Below, piece after piece: positions 53,578-61,483 of a stretch of DNA of 64,000 nt. The stretch's first letter is position 1, and every line of letters starts with the position of its first letter. Location of the stretch: positions 62,001 to 126,000 of the forward strand of contig NZ_LNQS01000011.1 of NCBI RefSeq assembly GCF_001513785.1. Direction: 5' to 3'. The notes under the pieces are model-generated. The model was given only the letters and a program-made list of their open reading frames with translations. It did no database searches and was not told the origin of the DNA. The translations under genes were made by a program, and so were the position numbers. The stretch is from Rheinheimera sp. EpRS3. Its GTDB lineage: Bacteria > Pseudomonadota > Gammaproteobacteria > Enterobacterales > Alteromonadaceae.

Positions 53578-54116
53578 GCCGGTTAACTGTTTATGCCAGC
53601 GACAACGCTATAACCCCGTTGCTTGACACCAGCGACAATGAACAGATCTGCACTGAGCTGGCCAAAGCAGGCATCCGCTTTGAGCAATGGCAGGCCGGCG
53701 CGACCGTAACCGCTCAAAGCAGCAACGACGCTATCCTGCAGGCTTATGCGGCAGATATTCAGCGCTTAAAACAAGAACGTGGTTATATTACTGTTGATGT
53801 TATCTCGCTTAGTGCCAATCACCCCGACAAAACCGCGTTGCGGCAAAAATTTCTGGCAGAGCATACACACAGTGAAGATGAAGTACGCTTTTTTGTTCGT
53901 GGCCAGGGCCTGTTTTGCCTGCACATTGCCGGTAACGTGTATCAGGTGTTATGCCAACAAAACGACCTGATCAGCGTACCCGCAGGAACCACACACTGGT
54001 TTGATATGGGCAGTGAGCCGGAATTTACCGCCATACGGCTGTTTAACAATGCCGATGGCTGGGTAGCCAACTTTACCGGTAATGCTATAGCCCGCAATTT
54101 TCCCCTGCTGGCATAG
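53574..54116 (+). CDS. mtnD: Acireductone dioxygenase MtnD
   Basis: 180 residues of the cupin fold, ATG overlapping the mtnC stop (ATGA). Metal ligands are His, His and Glu in AEHTHSEDEVRFFVRG plus a distal His in AGTTHWFDMG. With iron it makes KMTB, the direct methionine precursor that YbdL aminates; with nickel it makes an off-pathway product, so the outcome depends on metal supply. Confidence 0.95.
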   Translation: MSRLTVYASDNAITPLLDTSDNEQICTELAKAGIRFEQWQAGATVTAQSSNDAILQAYAADIQRLKQERGYITVDVISLSANHPDKTALRQKFLAEHTHSEDEVRFFVRGQGLFCLHIAGNVYQVLCQQNDLISVPAGTTHWFDMGSEPEFTAIRLFNNADGWVANFTGNAIARNFPLLA

Positions 54117-54369
54117 CCCTGCGCCAGTATACTGATATAAATAACAATTTTTCTACATATCGAATTATCAGCAGCTATATTTTGATGCAATTGCTGCGCT
54201 AAACTGGCGCAGTCAACCTGCAGTCTCGATCACTAAGCTATGATTTTACTTGTGATCAGCATTGGTGCAGTTTATGCAGTACGTTAAGCATAAATTCAGT
54301 GTTGTTAATCATAATGCAACCTTCGTCGACTATAACCATCGGCTAACAAATGAGATTGAGTGCTACATA

Positions 54370-55254
54370 ATGCCAATGCATACACCCATGCGCGGCCTGC
54401 GTTGTTTTTGTGTCGCGGCAGACTGTTTAAGCTTTAAAGAAACGGCAAAACGGCTGTACCTGACACCCTCTGCGGTAAGCCACCAGATTAAACAGCTGGA
54501 AGACAACCTCAACCTGCAATTATTTGAACGTCAGACCCGTGCCATAGTGCTGACAGAAACCGGCAAACGTTTTTATCAATCTATTCAGCCGCTGATGCAG
54601 CAACTGGCCGCGACAATAGGCGAATTCAGCCAGGTACAACGGATGCTGGAAGTCAGTATTTCGATGCCCGAATTTTTTGCCAGTGAATTATTTGTGCCCC
54701 GGTTGATTGGCTGGTCAGAACAATACCCAAATATTAACCTGAAGCTGGAAACGGTAAAATCACGCCGCGACAGCCAGAAATACACCGATCTGTCGATTAT
54801 TCTGTCGGGTAAAAAGCCGGAAGAAAACATCTCCTACGATTTATTCCCCATCAGCTATGTACCAGCCTGCAATGCCCAGCAGTACCAGCAATGGCACAGT
54901 AAAGGCTATCGCATTCTGGAAAAGGTGCCGCTGCTGTTGCATCAGGCCCGCCCTTACGCCTGGCATCGCTGGGCAGAACACGTGGGGTATCATAATTTCA
55001 GGCCAAAACAAATTATCCAGCTGGACAGCATGTTCAGTGTAGCGCGCGCTGCACAGCAAGGCTTAGGTGTTGCGCTGATCCCGCTGCCTATCAGCAATGG
55101 CTGGTTCAGCAACGGCAGCCTGCAGCGTTTGTTCGAGCAAGAACTGCTTAGCCGCGATCGCTACTATCTGGTGCGGCACGACAACGATCCCCACCGCGAT
55201 GAAATTCAGTTGTTGATCGACTGGATCTTGCAAAGCTTTCATTTAGATAAGTAA
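54370..55254 (+). CDS. LysR-family transcriptional regulator
   Basis: 294 residues from the ATG at 54370; later in-frame ATGs at 54376 and 54388 are also possible. The winged helix-turn-helix is FKETAKRLYLTPSAVSHQIK with QLFERQTRAIVLTETG behind it, then a periplasmic-binding-type sensor domain. It follows mtnD after a 253-bp gap with no gene and ends in a strong terminator. Its target is unknown; neither the MetJ sites nor any T-N11-A pair I could confirm identifies it. Confidence 0.85.
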   Translation: MPMHTPMRGLRCFCVAADCLSFKETAKRLYLTPSAVSHQIKQLEDNLNLQLFERQTRAIVLTETGKRFYQSIQPLMQQLAATIGEFSQVQRMLEVSISMPEFFASELFVPRLIGWSEQYPNINLKLETVKSRRDSQKYTDLSIILSGKKPEENISYDLFPISYVPACNAQQYQQWHSKGYRILEKVPLLLHQARPYAWHRWAEHVGYHNFRPKQIIQLDSMFSVARAAQQGLGVALIPLPISNGWFSNGSLQRLFEQELLSRDRYYLVRHDNDPHRDEIQLLIDWILQSFHLDK

Positions 55255-55288
55255 ACTCCTCCCCTCTTTCGTTGTATGACAAACATTA

Positions 55289-55330
55289 GCGACTTATAGG
55301 TGAATTTATTTCACCTGTCGCATTTTTTTT
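55289..55330 (+). terminator. Intrinsic terminator of the LysR gene
   Basis: GCGAC (55289-55293) pairs with GTCGC (55317-55321), and AGGTGAA (55298-55304) with TTCACCT (55310-55316), giving a 12-bp stem with a small TTAT bulge. A run of eight T (55323-55330) follows. It begins 35 nt after the stop. Confidence 0.85.
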
Positions 55331-55419
55331 TATCGTTTGTCAAGTTTAGTGCTTTTGCTCAAACTTACACCTGCAGACCGATAGCGGCTGCCTGGATGGG
55401 AAATTGGGAGCAACACACT

Positions 55420-55944
55420 ATGAAAGCGAGATCAGTTAAATTAGGCAGTTCTTTGGCGTTGATGCTGATGGCCTCGGGTTCATTTCTCGCATCAGCCAAC
55501 ACCAATGGCTATAAAATGGTACTTATTGAAGATACTCCTGGCGTAGCCGCCTTACAGGCCGGCCAATTTGATCAGGGTATCAGCGAAACATTAAACAGCA
55601 GTGCAGAAGTAGATAACTTCTCACGTCAAATGAGCCTGTGCGTTGGCTTTACCAAAAGCGGCAAACTGGAGCAGGCATCAGGTGCATGCGACAGCGCGGT
55701 ATCTGCCTCACAGCAGTTTCACCAGGTTAGCAGCAGCGACAAGCGTGAAATGCGTGCTTACGCTCTGACTAACCGTGGCGTACTGCGCCTGTTACAAAAC
55801 AATAACCTGTCAGCACTGGCCGACTTTAAACGCGCAGCTGAGTTAAACCGCAGCGACGTAAATCAGCACAACCTGCAACGGTTAGAGTTAGCACTGAACA
55901 AAGCCAACAACGGCTTAGACATCGCGATGGTGTCAGCAGAGTAA
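55420..55944 (+). CDS. Secreted TPR-like hypothetical protein
   Basis: 174 residues from the ATG at 55420 (GGGAG 9 nt upstream). A signal peptide (SSLALMLMASGSFLASA) is followed by an all-helical part with TPR-like spacing: MSLCVGFTKSGKLEQASGAC, AYALTNRGVLRLLQNNNLSA and DFKRAAELNRSDVNQHNLQR. Two cysteines (in SLCVG and GACD) could pair. I do not recognise a named family. The 3' UTR that follows forms the hairpin array described separately. It has its own promoter, since the LysR terminator precedes it. Confidence 0.78.
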   Translation: MKARSVKLGSSLALMLMASGSFLASANTNGYKMVLIEDTPGVAALQAGQFDQGISETLNSSAEVDNFSRQMSLCVGFTKSGKLEQASGACDSAVSASQQFHQVSSSDKREMRAYALTNRGVLRLLQNNNLSALADFKRAAELNRSDVNQHNLQRLELALNKANNGLDIAMVSAE

Positions 55945-56114
55945 GTAACTTCTGCGATGTAACAGTAACAAAGGTTATTGCAGAGTAAGCGCCTGCATTA
56001 ACCTCAAAGGAAACAACCAGCAGTAAACAGAGTAAGCGCCTGTTTACTGCAACAAAGATTACACTCCCCCGTGTATGCAGAGTTACTACTCCCCGGTGTA
56101 ACTCTGCTTTTTTT
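55936..56114 (+). ncRNA. Candidate structured RNA / hairpin array in the 3' UTR of the TPR-like gene
   Basis: Four inverted repeats in a row. (1) AGGTTATTGCAG (55972-55983) pairs with CTGCATTAACCT (55993-56004), 12 bp with one mismatch. (2) GCAGTAAACAG (56020-56030) pairs with CTGTTTACTGC (56040-56050), 11 bp perfect. Both loops are the same nine bases, AGTAAGCGC (55984-55992 and 56031-56039), within an identical CAG-AGTAAGCGC-CTG, while the outer stems differ in sequence but each is self-complementary. (3) TACAC / GTGTA (56060-56075) presents loop TCCCCC. (4) GCAGAGTTAC / GTAACTCTGC with loop containing TACTCCCC is the terminator. A smaller GCAGA/TCTGC stem spans the stop codon (55936-55955). 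I infer a processed or independent regulatory RNA; no promoter inside it was identified. Confidence 0.55.
56077..56114 (+). terminator. Intrinsic terminator after the hairpin array
   Basis: GCAGAGTTAC (56077-56086) pairs perfectly with GTAACTCTGC (56098-56107) around an 11-nt loop, TACTCCCCGGT, followed by TTTTTTT (56108-56114). This is the 3' end of the TPR-like gene transcript. Confidence 0.9.
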
Positions 56115-56157
56115 ATTTGTGCCCGATAAAACATCATGGCAACGACTGCAACAGCCG

Positions 56158-57183
56158 TTAAGCAAACTGCTTTAACACCCCGGCGGCGATATCAGCTTGT
56201 GAGTAAACGCCGGTATCCAGCACCCAGCCGGTAACTAACGCCGCGGGTGTTACATCAAACGCCGGGTTAAATACCACCGCATCTTCCGGTGCCCAAATCG
56301 CTGTGCCAAAAGCTCCGCTGACACCGCGAACTTCATCACCATGGCGTTGCTCAATCGGTATAGCGCTGCCGTCACTGCAGGCTAAGTCTACCGTGGTATG
56401 CGGTGCCACCACATAAAATGGCACCTTGTGATAATGTGCCAGCACCGCCAGCGAGTAAGTACCGACTTTATTAGCGAAGTCACCGTTGGCGGCGATGCGA
56501 TCGGAGCCGACAAAAATACGGTCGACCTGACCGCGGGCCATTAGCATGGCGGCCATATTGTCACAAATAAGCTGATATGGAATACCCAACTGCTGACATT
56601 CCCACGCCGTTAAACGCCCGCCCTGCAGCAATGGCCGGGTTTCATCTACCCACAGGCGGATATTTTTACCCTGCTGATGTGCCAGATTAATTACGCCGAG
56701 GGCAGTACCTACACCAGCTGTGGCCAGGCCTCCGGTATTGCAGTGCGTTAACAGCTGTTCGCCCTGCTGTACCAAAGCGGCGCCATGGCGCGCCATATTC
56801 AGGCATAGTTGTACATCTTCAGCGAACAGTTGCCCGGCACAGTCAATAGCAGCCGTTTTAAAATCACTCTGTGCCAGTGCTGCTATCATGCTGTCGAGGT
56901 TATTCATCAGGTTAACTGCCGTAGGCCGGGCTGCACGCAGCACTTCTGCATCCAGTAACAACTGCTCACGGCTGTCGCCCACGCTGGCCCTGTAGGCCAA
57001 TAATAAACAAGCACCAATACCAATAGCAGGCGCACCGCGTAACTGTAGTGCTTTAATCATGGTAACCATGTCGTTAACTGTATGGCACAGAAGCCATTTT
57101 TGTTGTTGTGGCAATAAGGTCTGATCCAGCACATACAATTCACCCTGTATGGTTTTCAGGCTGAGTGCCGTTAAGTTTTTCAT
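56158..57183 (-). CDS. mtnA: Methylthioribose-1-phosphate isomerase MtnA
   Basis: 341 residues, ATG at 57183 with AGGAA upstream. Family signatures: [20 protein letters not shown] with the catalytic Cys, [18 protein letters not shown] and [20 protein letters not shown] with the catalytic Asp. It converts MTR-1-P into MTRu-1-P, which feeds MtnB. Divergent from mtnK with a perfect met box between them. Its 3' end faces the hairpin array across 43 nt. Confidence 0.96.
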   Translation of the reverse strand: MKNLTALSLKTIQGELYVLDQTLLPQQQKWLLCHTVNDMVTMIKALQLRGAPAIGIGACLLLAYRASVGDSREQLLLDAEVLRAARPTAVNLMNNLDSMIAALAQSDFKTAAIDCAGQLFAEDVQLCLNMARHGAALVQQGEQLLTHCNTGGLATAGVGTALGVINLAHQQGKNIRLWVDETRPLLQGGRLTAWECQQLGIPYQLICDNMAAMLMARGQVDRIFVGSDRIAANGDFANKVGTYSLAVLAHYHKVPFYVVAPHTTVDLACSDGSAIPIEQRHGDEVRGVSGAFGTAIWAPEDAVVFNPAFDVTPAALVTGWVLDTGVYSQADIAAGVLKQFA

Positions 57184-57206
57184 AGCTTATTCCTGTTTAG
57201 CGTTGC

Positions 57207-57214
57207 AGACGTCT
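57207..57214. promoter_or_regulatory. Perfect met box (MetJ site) between mtnA and mtnK
   Basis: AGACGTCT, the exact MetJ consensus, lies at 57207-57214 in the 87-bp gap between the divergent mtnA and mtnK genes. The flanking 8-mers are poor matches, so binding may need one strong and one weak box. The location supports MetJ control of both genes. Confidence 0.65.
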
Positions 57215-57270
57215 ATAAGGTTTGCGATTATGCAGCCCTGCTATTTTCAACACAAGCGATGAGAGCCAGG

Positions 57271-58473
57271 ATGACAGACTACCGTACCTTTACCACTGAC
57301 GATGCAAAGCGCTTTGCCGATGAGCACAGCGGCCTGTTTGGCGATCACAGTAAATTAAGCTGCGAAGAATTTGGTGACGGCAATCTGAACCTGGTATTTC
57401 GGGTTGAAAACGACAAAGGCACCAGCCTTATTGTAAAACAGGCGTTGCCTTATGCCCGCTGTGTAGGCGAAAGCTGGCCGCTGACAGTAGACCGGGCCCG
57501 CATTGAAGCCGAAGTATTGTTAAAACACCGCAAATTGTGCCCGGACCATACCGTAGAAGTGCTGCATTACGATGCCACACTTGCCGCCATCCTGATGGAA
57601 GATTTAAAAGATTACCGCATTGCACGTACTGAGCTAATAGCCGGTAAACAACTTGAACATCTGGCACCACAGCTGGCGACCTATCTGGCCAATACGCTGT
57701 ACTACACCAGTGATTTCGCCTTAACAGGCCCAAACAAAAAGCAGCAGGTTGGCCAGTTTTTAAACCCGGAGCTGTGTCTGATTACTGAAGATTTGTTTTT
57801 TACCGACCCCTACTGCAACCACGAGCGCAATAATATTCACAGTGAAATACGGAATGACGCCCTGCAACTATGGCATGACGAAGCGCTGCAAGCCGAGGTG
57901 GCACAACTCAAAGCCGGCTTTTTATCTCAACCTCAGGCGTTACTGCATGGCGATGTGCATACCGGCAGCATCTTTATTAATGACGATAACTGTAAACTGA
58001 TCGATGCTGAATTTGGCTTTTATGGTCCTATTGGCTTTGATGTTGGCAGCCTGATAGGTAATTTGCTACTGAACTACCTTGGTCATTTCGGCCTGACACA
58101 AGACACTGACACTCGCCAGCGCCATCAGGATTATCTGCTGTCGCAAGTACAAACCTTGTGGCAGAACTTTGAAAAGCAATTTAAACAGCTAATGAGCAAT
58201 GAATGCCGTGAACCGACACTGCAAAACAGCGTATACCAGCAACGCTTTATACAGCAGGTGTTTGCCGATGCTCTGGGTTATGCTGGTTGTGAGCTAATCC
58301 GCCGTACAGTTGGCCTGGCCCATGTTGCCGATTTAGACAGTATCAGCGACGGCACCTTACGCGGGCAGAGTGAGCGCAAAGCGCTGAAGCTGGGCCGCGA
58401 ACTGATTATGCAGCGCAACGAGCTTGCAGGTATAGAACAAGTCCTTACGCTGGTACGATACCTGCAAAATTAA
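57271..58473 (+). CDS. mtnK: Methylthioribose kinase MtnK
   Basis: 400 residues from the ATG at 57271 (GAG 7 nt upstream); an in-frame ATG at 57259 lacks a ribosome site. Aminoglycoside-phosphotransferase-like fold: SLIVKQALPYARCVGESWPL (ATP lysine), LLHGDVHTGSIFIN (catalytic Asp) and KLIDAEFGFYGPIGFDVG (metal-binding Asp). It phosphorylates methylthioribose to MTR-1-P. Together with mtnA it forms the entry to the pathway, which implies that MTA is cleaved to MTR by a nucleosidase encoded elsewhere. Confidence 0.95.
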   Translation: MTDYRTFTTDDAKRFADEHSGLFGDHSKLSCEEFGDGNLNLVFRVENDKGTSLIVKQALPYARCVGESWPLTVDRARIEAEVLLKHRKLCPDHTVEVLHYDATLAAILMEDLKDYRIARTELIAGKQLEHLAPQLATYLANTLYYTSDFALTGPNKKQQVGQFLNPELCLITEDLFFTDPYCNHERNNIHSEIRNDALQLWHDEALQAEVAQLKAGFLSQPQALLHGDVHTGSIFINDDNCKLIDAEFGFYGPIGFDVGSLIGNLLLNYLGHFGLTQDTDTRQRHQDYLLSQVQTLWQNFEKQFKQLMSNECREPTLQNSVYQQRFIQQVFADALGYAGCELIRRTVGLAHVADLDSISDGTLRGQSERKALKLGRELIMQRNELAGIEQVLTLVRYLQN

Positions 58474-58497
58474 CCCGGGGTAAAAAAGCCCTCCATC

Positions 58498-58534
58498 AAA
58501 AAGACACCACGGCCATTTATCTGGCTGTGGTGTC
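58498..58534 (-). terminator. Intrinsic terminator of the redoxin gene
   Basis: On the minus strand GACACCACAGCCA (from 58534) pairs with TGGCCGTGGTGTC (to 58503) with a single G-T wobble, followed by TTTTT (58502-58498). It lies 16 nt after the redoxin gene stop and just after the mtnK stop on the other side, so it may serve both. Confidence 0.85.
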
Positions 58535-58549
58535 TGTGTTGGCAGCTAA

Positions 58550-59149
58550 TTAATACTTAATGCTGCAACCATAAGGCTTGGTAACGGCCGGGTCGGGCTT
58601 TCCACCAGCTAGTACAGCTTTGGCGGCGTTGGCAAAAAGTGGTGTGGCTTTGCTGATATCGTCCACTTTGGCAGACGGAATACTGTCGATACCCCCCATA
58701 TACTGCAGCACACCGGCTTTATCGATGACATACATATGTGGTGTGGTTTTAGCGTCATAGGCTTTACCTACTACACCGCTTTCATCAAATACCACGGCCG
58801 TAGGTGCTGCATCGCGGCTGGCGGTAAGCTCATCTGCTTTAGCCGGGCTAACATGCCCTTGTTTGCCCGGTGCCGAAGAAATAACAGTAAGCCATACCAC
58901 ATCCTGCCCGGTCAGGTCACTCTGCAGCGCCTGCATATTGCCACTGTAATGTTTCACTACAAACGGGCAATCATGGTTAGTCCATTCCAGTACCACATTT
59001 TTACCGGCAAAATCTTTTAAGCTATGGCTATTACCTTTGGTATCCACCACAGTAAAGTCAGGGGCCGCTGTGCCTACTTGTGGTGCCGCACTTAAACCCA
59101 GTGACAATAATGCTGCCGAGGCAGTCAGTACCAGATGACGTAATTTCAT
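58550..59149 (-). CDS. Secreted thioredoxin/redoxin-family protein
   Basis: 199 residues with a signal peptide (LVLTASAALLSLGLSAA). The AhpC/TSA-type thioredoxin fold begins VGTAAPDFTVVDTKGNSHSL and has LEWTNHDCPFVVKHYSG with a single active-site Cys, lacking a CxxC. The C-terminal part carries MYVIDKAGVLQYMGGIDSIP. A separate Cys in PYGCSIKY near the C-terminus might resolve it. Probably periplasmic. It stands downstream of, and on the same strand as, the DsbD-like gene, so the two may form a redox pair. Confidence 0.85.
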   Translation of the reverse strand: MKLRHLVLTASAALLSLGLSAAPQVGTAAPDFTVVDTKGNSHSLKDFAGKNVVLEWTNHDCPFVVKHYSGNMQALQSDLTGQDVVWLTVISSAPGKQGHVSPAKADELTASRDAAPTAVVFDESGVVGKAYDAKTTPHMYVIDKAGVLQYMGGIDSIPSAKVDDISKATPLFANAAKAVLAGGKPDPAVTKPYGCSIKY

Positions 59150-59186
59150 AATGTTTACTCCTGTATTATCCAGGCCTGTCAGGCCG

Positions 59187-61247
59187 TTAAGGTTGACTAC
59201 TCAGTCGCGCTAACGTCTGCGGCAAAGTGTCAGGGGTTAAAATCTGTGGCAGTACTTGTGGCGGCTGTCCCGGCCAGTACAACACATACAACGGCACACC
59301 ATCACGCTGATACAACCGCAAATACTCGGTTATAGCGCTGTCACGCAGTGTCCAGTCGCCTTTTAAGTAAGTAACATCGTACAACGCCAGCGCGGCTTTG
59401 CTGCTGTCAGTGTTTAGCGCCATCCGCTCGTTTACCAGACAGGTAATACACCAGTCTGCGGTCATATTAACCAGCACCGGCTTACCCTGCTCACGCAGCT
59501 GCTTAAGTGTAGCGGCAGACCACGGCTGCCAGTGTTGTGTATCACTGCTTTGCACCTGTGGTGCTGCCTGTTTGGGCGCCAGCACAGGTAACACCAAAGC
59601 AAGCAGCACCAGCAACAGCGCAAAACCTGCACCAACGCGACCAGCCTGAGCCAGTTGCTTACGGCCCCATAACCAGCACGCAGCGGCCACACACACCAGG
59701 CCAATTAACAGCAATGCCTGAGCATCAACCCCGGCCTGACGGCCATATACCCACAGCAGCCAGACTGCACTTAAATATAACGGATACGCCAGCACCTGCT
59801 TTAATGTGTCCATCCAGGCACCGGGTTTGGGTAATAGCCGGGCAAAACCCGGCACAAACGCCAGTAACAAAAACGGCAGTGCCATGCCCAACCCCAACGC
59901 CGCAAATACCAGCAGCGCCACAGGGGCGCTTTGGGTTACCGCATAGCCCAGTGCAGAGCCCATAAAGGGCGCGGTGCATGGACTGGCCACCACAACTGCC
60001 AGTACACCGGTAAAGAACGAGCCTTTGCCACCTTTAGCGGCAGTAAGCGCTCCGCCAGTGTTCATCAAGCCCAAGCCAAATTGCACAACGCCGGATAAAC
60101 TTAACCCCAGCGCAAACAGCAAATACACCAGCAACGCCACCATATAGGGGCTTTGTAACTGAAAGCCCCAGCCAATAGCAGCTCCGGCGGCACGCAACAT
60201 AATAAGCAGCAACGCCAAGGTAACAAAACTGAGTACCACTCCGGCACTGTAGAATAGCGCATCACGCTTTTGCTGTGCCTGTTGTGTGCTGTTAGCAGCA
60301 ATACTCAGCGCTTTTAGCGACAATACCGGGAATACGCAGGGCATTAAATTCAGGATCAGGCCGCCGGCTGCGGCCATCAGTAAAATTAACCACAACGCCG
60401 TGCTGCTTTGCTGGCCCTCAGTTACCAGAATTTCGGCAGCTGTTTGACGGCTTTTTGTCAGTTGCACACTGTAGGCAGTATCTGCACTCACCAATACCAG
60501 TTCAATTTGATCATCCACGCCGGAAAAATAGGTATTTAGTGGTTGTTGCAGCAGTAACTGCGTGCCCTGCTGGCTGATTTGCTGCTTTGCTGCATGATCA
60601 ACCAACTCAGTGGCCGCGACAAAAAACACCGTTATATCTGTCGGTTGCTGCCAATCGATTACGGCAGAAAAAGCCCCGCCGGAGGTATCAAACTGGCCAC
60701 TGATATTAAGCGGCTGCGGCAGTTGCTGCTGGGCCTGGCGAAATAAAGCGCTCTGCTCGTCCGCTAAAAGAGCATTGCTGGCTACCGATAACGTCAGGCT
60801 GAATTGTGCTTCGGCCGGAATACAGATTTCTTCACATACCAGCCAATCGGCCTGTAACTGAATATCAATAGTGTCAGAGGCATAATCAGCCGCAATGCTA
60901 AGATCAGACAGCAAAACCGTGTTGCCTTCAAAACCGTAATTTACCAACGGCGGTATAGCGATAGCATGTGGCGTCGGCCATTGAATATCACCAGCCGTTA
61001 CGCCTTCAGGCAACTGCCAGCTTAAGCTGGTCGCCAGGCCCGAGTCACCGGGGTTTTGCCAGTAGGTATGCCAGTGTTCATCCGGCACAAAATGCAGCGC
61101 CAGCCGCACAGTTTGCCCCGGCGTTACCTGCTGATACTCACTTACCAATTCTGCTTTAAGGTGTTTTGCCGTTTGCCAGCCGGTAGTAGCTGCATGCCCG
61201 CTTATCAGCATACTGCAATAAAACAGCAAAAAAATTACCCTGCGCAT
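59187..61247 (-). CDS. DsbD/ScsB-type thiol-disulfide interchange protein
   Basis: 686 residues from the ATG at 61247 (GAGAG upstream). Signal peptide RVIFLLFYCSMLISGHA, then an N-terminal DsbD-alpha-like domain (VTPGQTVRLALHFVPDEHWH) with LVCEEICIPAEAQF holding a Cys pair. About eight helices follow, with LMPCVFPVLSLKALSIA and VVASPCTAPFMGSALGYAV carrying the electron-relay cysteines. The C-terminal thioredoxin domain has VNMTADWCITCLVNERMALN. It moves reducing equivalents from cytoplasmic thioredoxin to periplasmic partners. The nearby trxA and the redoxin downstream are plausible ends of the chain. Confidence 0.92.
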   Translation of the reverse strand: MRRVIFLLFYCSMLISGHAATTGWQTAKHLKAELVSEYQQVTPGQTVRLALHFVPDEHWHTYWQNPGDSGLATSLSWQLPEGVTAGDIQWPTPHAIAIPPLVNYGFEGNTVLLSDLSIAADYASDTIDIQLQADWLVCEEICIPAEAQFSLTLSVASNALLADEQSALFRQAQQQLPQPLNISGQFDTSGGAFSAVIDWQQPTDITVFFVAATELVDHAAKQQISQQGTQLLLQQPLNTYFSGVDDQIELVLVSADTAYSVQLTKSRQTAAEILVTEGQQSSTALWLILLMAAAGGLILNLMPCVFPVLSLKALSIAANSTQQAQQKRDALFYSAGVVLSFVTLALLLIMLRAAGAAIGWGFQLQSPYMVALLVYLLFALGLSLSGVVQFGLGLMNTGGALTAAKGGKGSFFTGVLAVVVASPCTAPFMGSALGYAVTQSAPVALLVFAALGLGMALPFLLLAFVPGFARLLPKPGAWMDTLKQVLAYPLYLSAVWLLWVYGRQAGVDAQALLLIGLVCVAAACWLWGRKQLAQAGRVGAGFALLLVLLALVLPVLAPKQAAPQVQSSDTQHWQPWSAATLKQLREQGKPVLVNMTADWCITCLVNERMALNTDSSKAALALYDVTYLKGDWTLRDSAITEYLRLYQRDGVPLYVLYWPGQPPQVLPQILTPDTLPQTLARLSSQP

Positions 61248-61373
61248 AGCTCTCTCATATAACGCTCTCAAATAGTGCATTTGTGTATCGATACGAGCCT
61301 ACACTGCTTTTGATCATGCCACCGACAAAATAACCACAAAACTCCGCTAAGTTGAGTATTTTTTGCGACAAAA

Positions 61374-61382
61374 TGCTATATT
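61374..61382 (+). promoter_or_regulatory. Candidate extended -10 promoter of the TonB-dependent receptor
   Basis: TGC-TATATT (61374-61382) is an extended -10 form. A weak -35-like TTGAGT (61352-61357) is 19 nt upstream. The 5' leader is then about 95 nt long. No Fur-like box was convincing. Confidence 0.4.
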
Positions 61383-61483
61383 AAGCCCGTTTAAACGTAA
61401 CAAATGCTGTGGTCACTCCAGCAAATTAACCGTTAATAAACGCACACAAAAAAATCGCAATCCTCAACAAAAGGTTCATCTTA

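Noticed and set aside
55984-56039. Repeated hairpins read as integron attC sites or a CRISPR-like array
   Set aside because: Only two copies of the repeat, no integrase or cas gene, and no attC core (no GTTRRRY/RYYYAAC arms).
61389-61400. MetJ-like 8-mer (AAACGTAA) before the TonB receptor
   Set aside because: A single weak match with poor neighbouring 8-mers; no tandem register.
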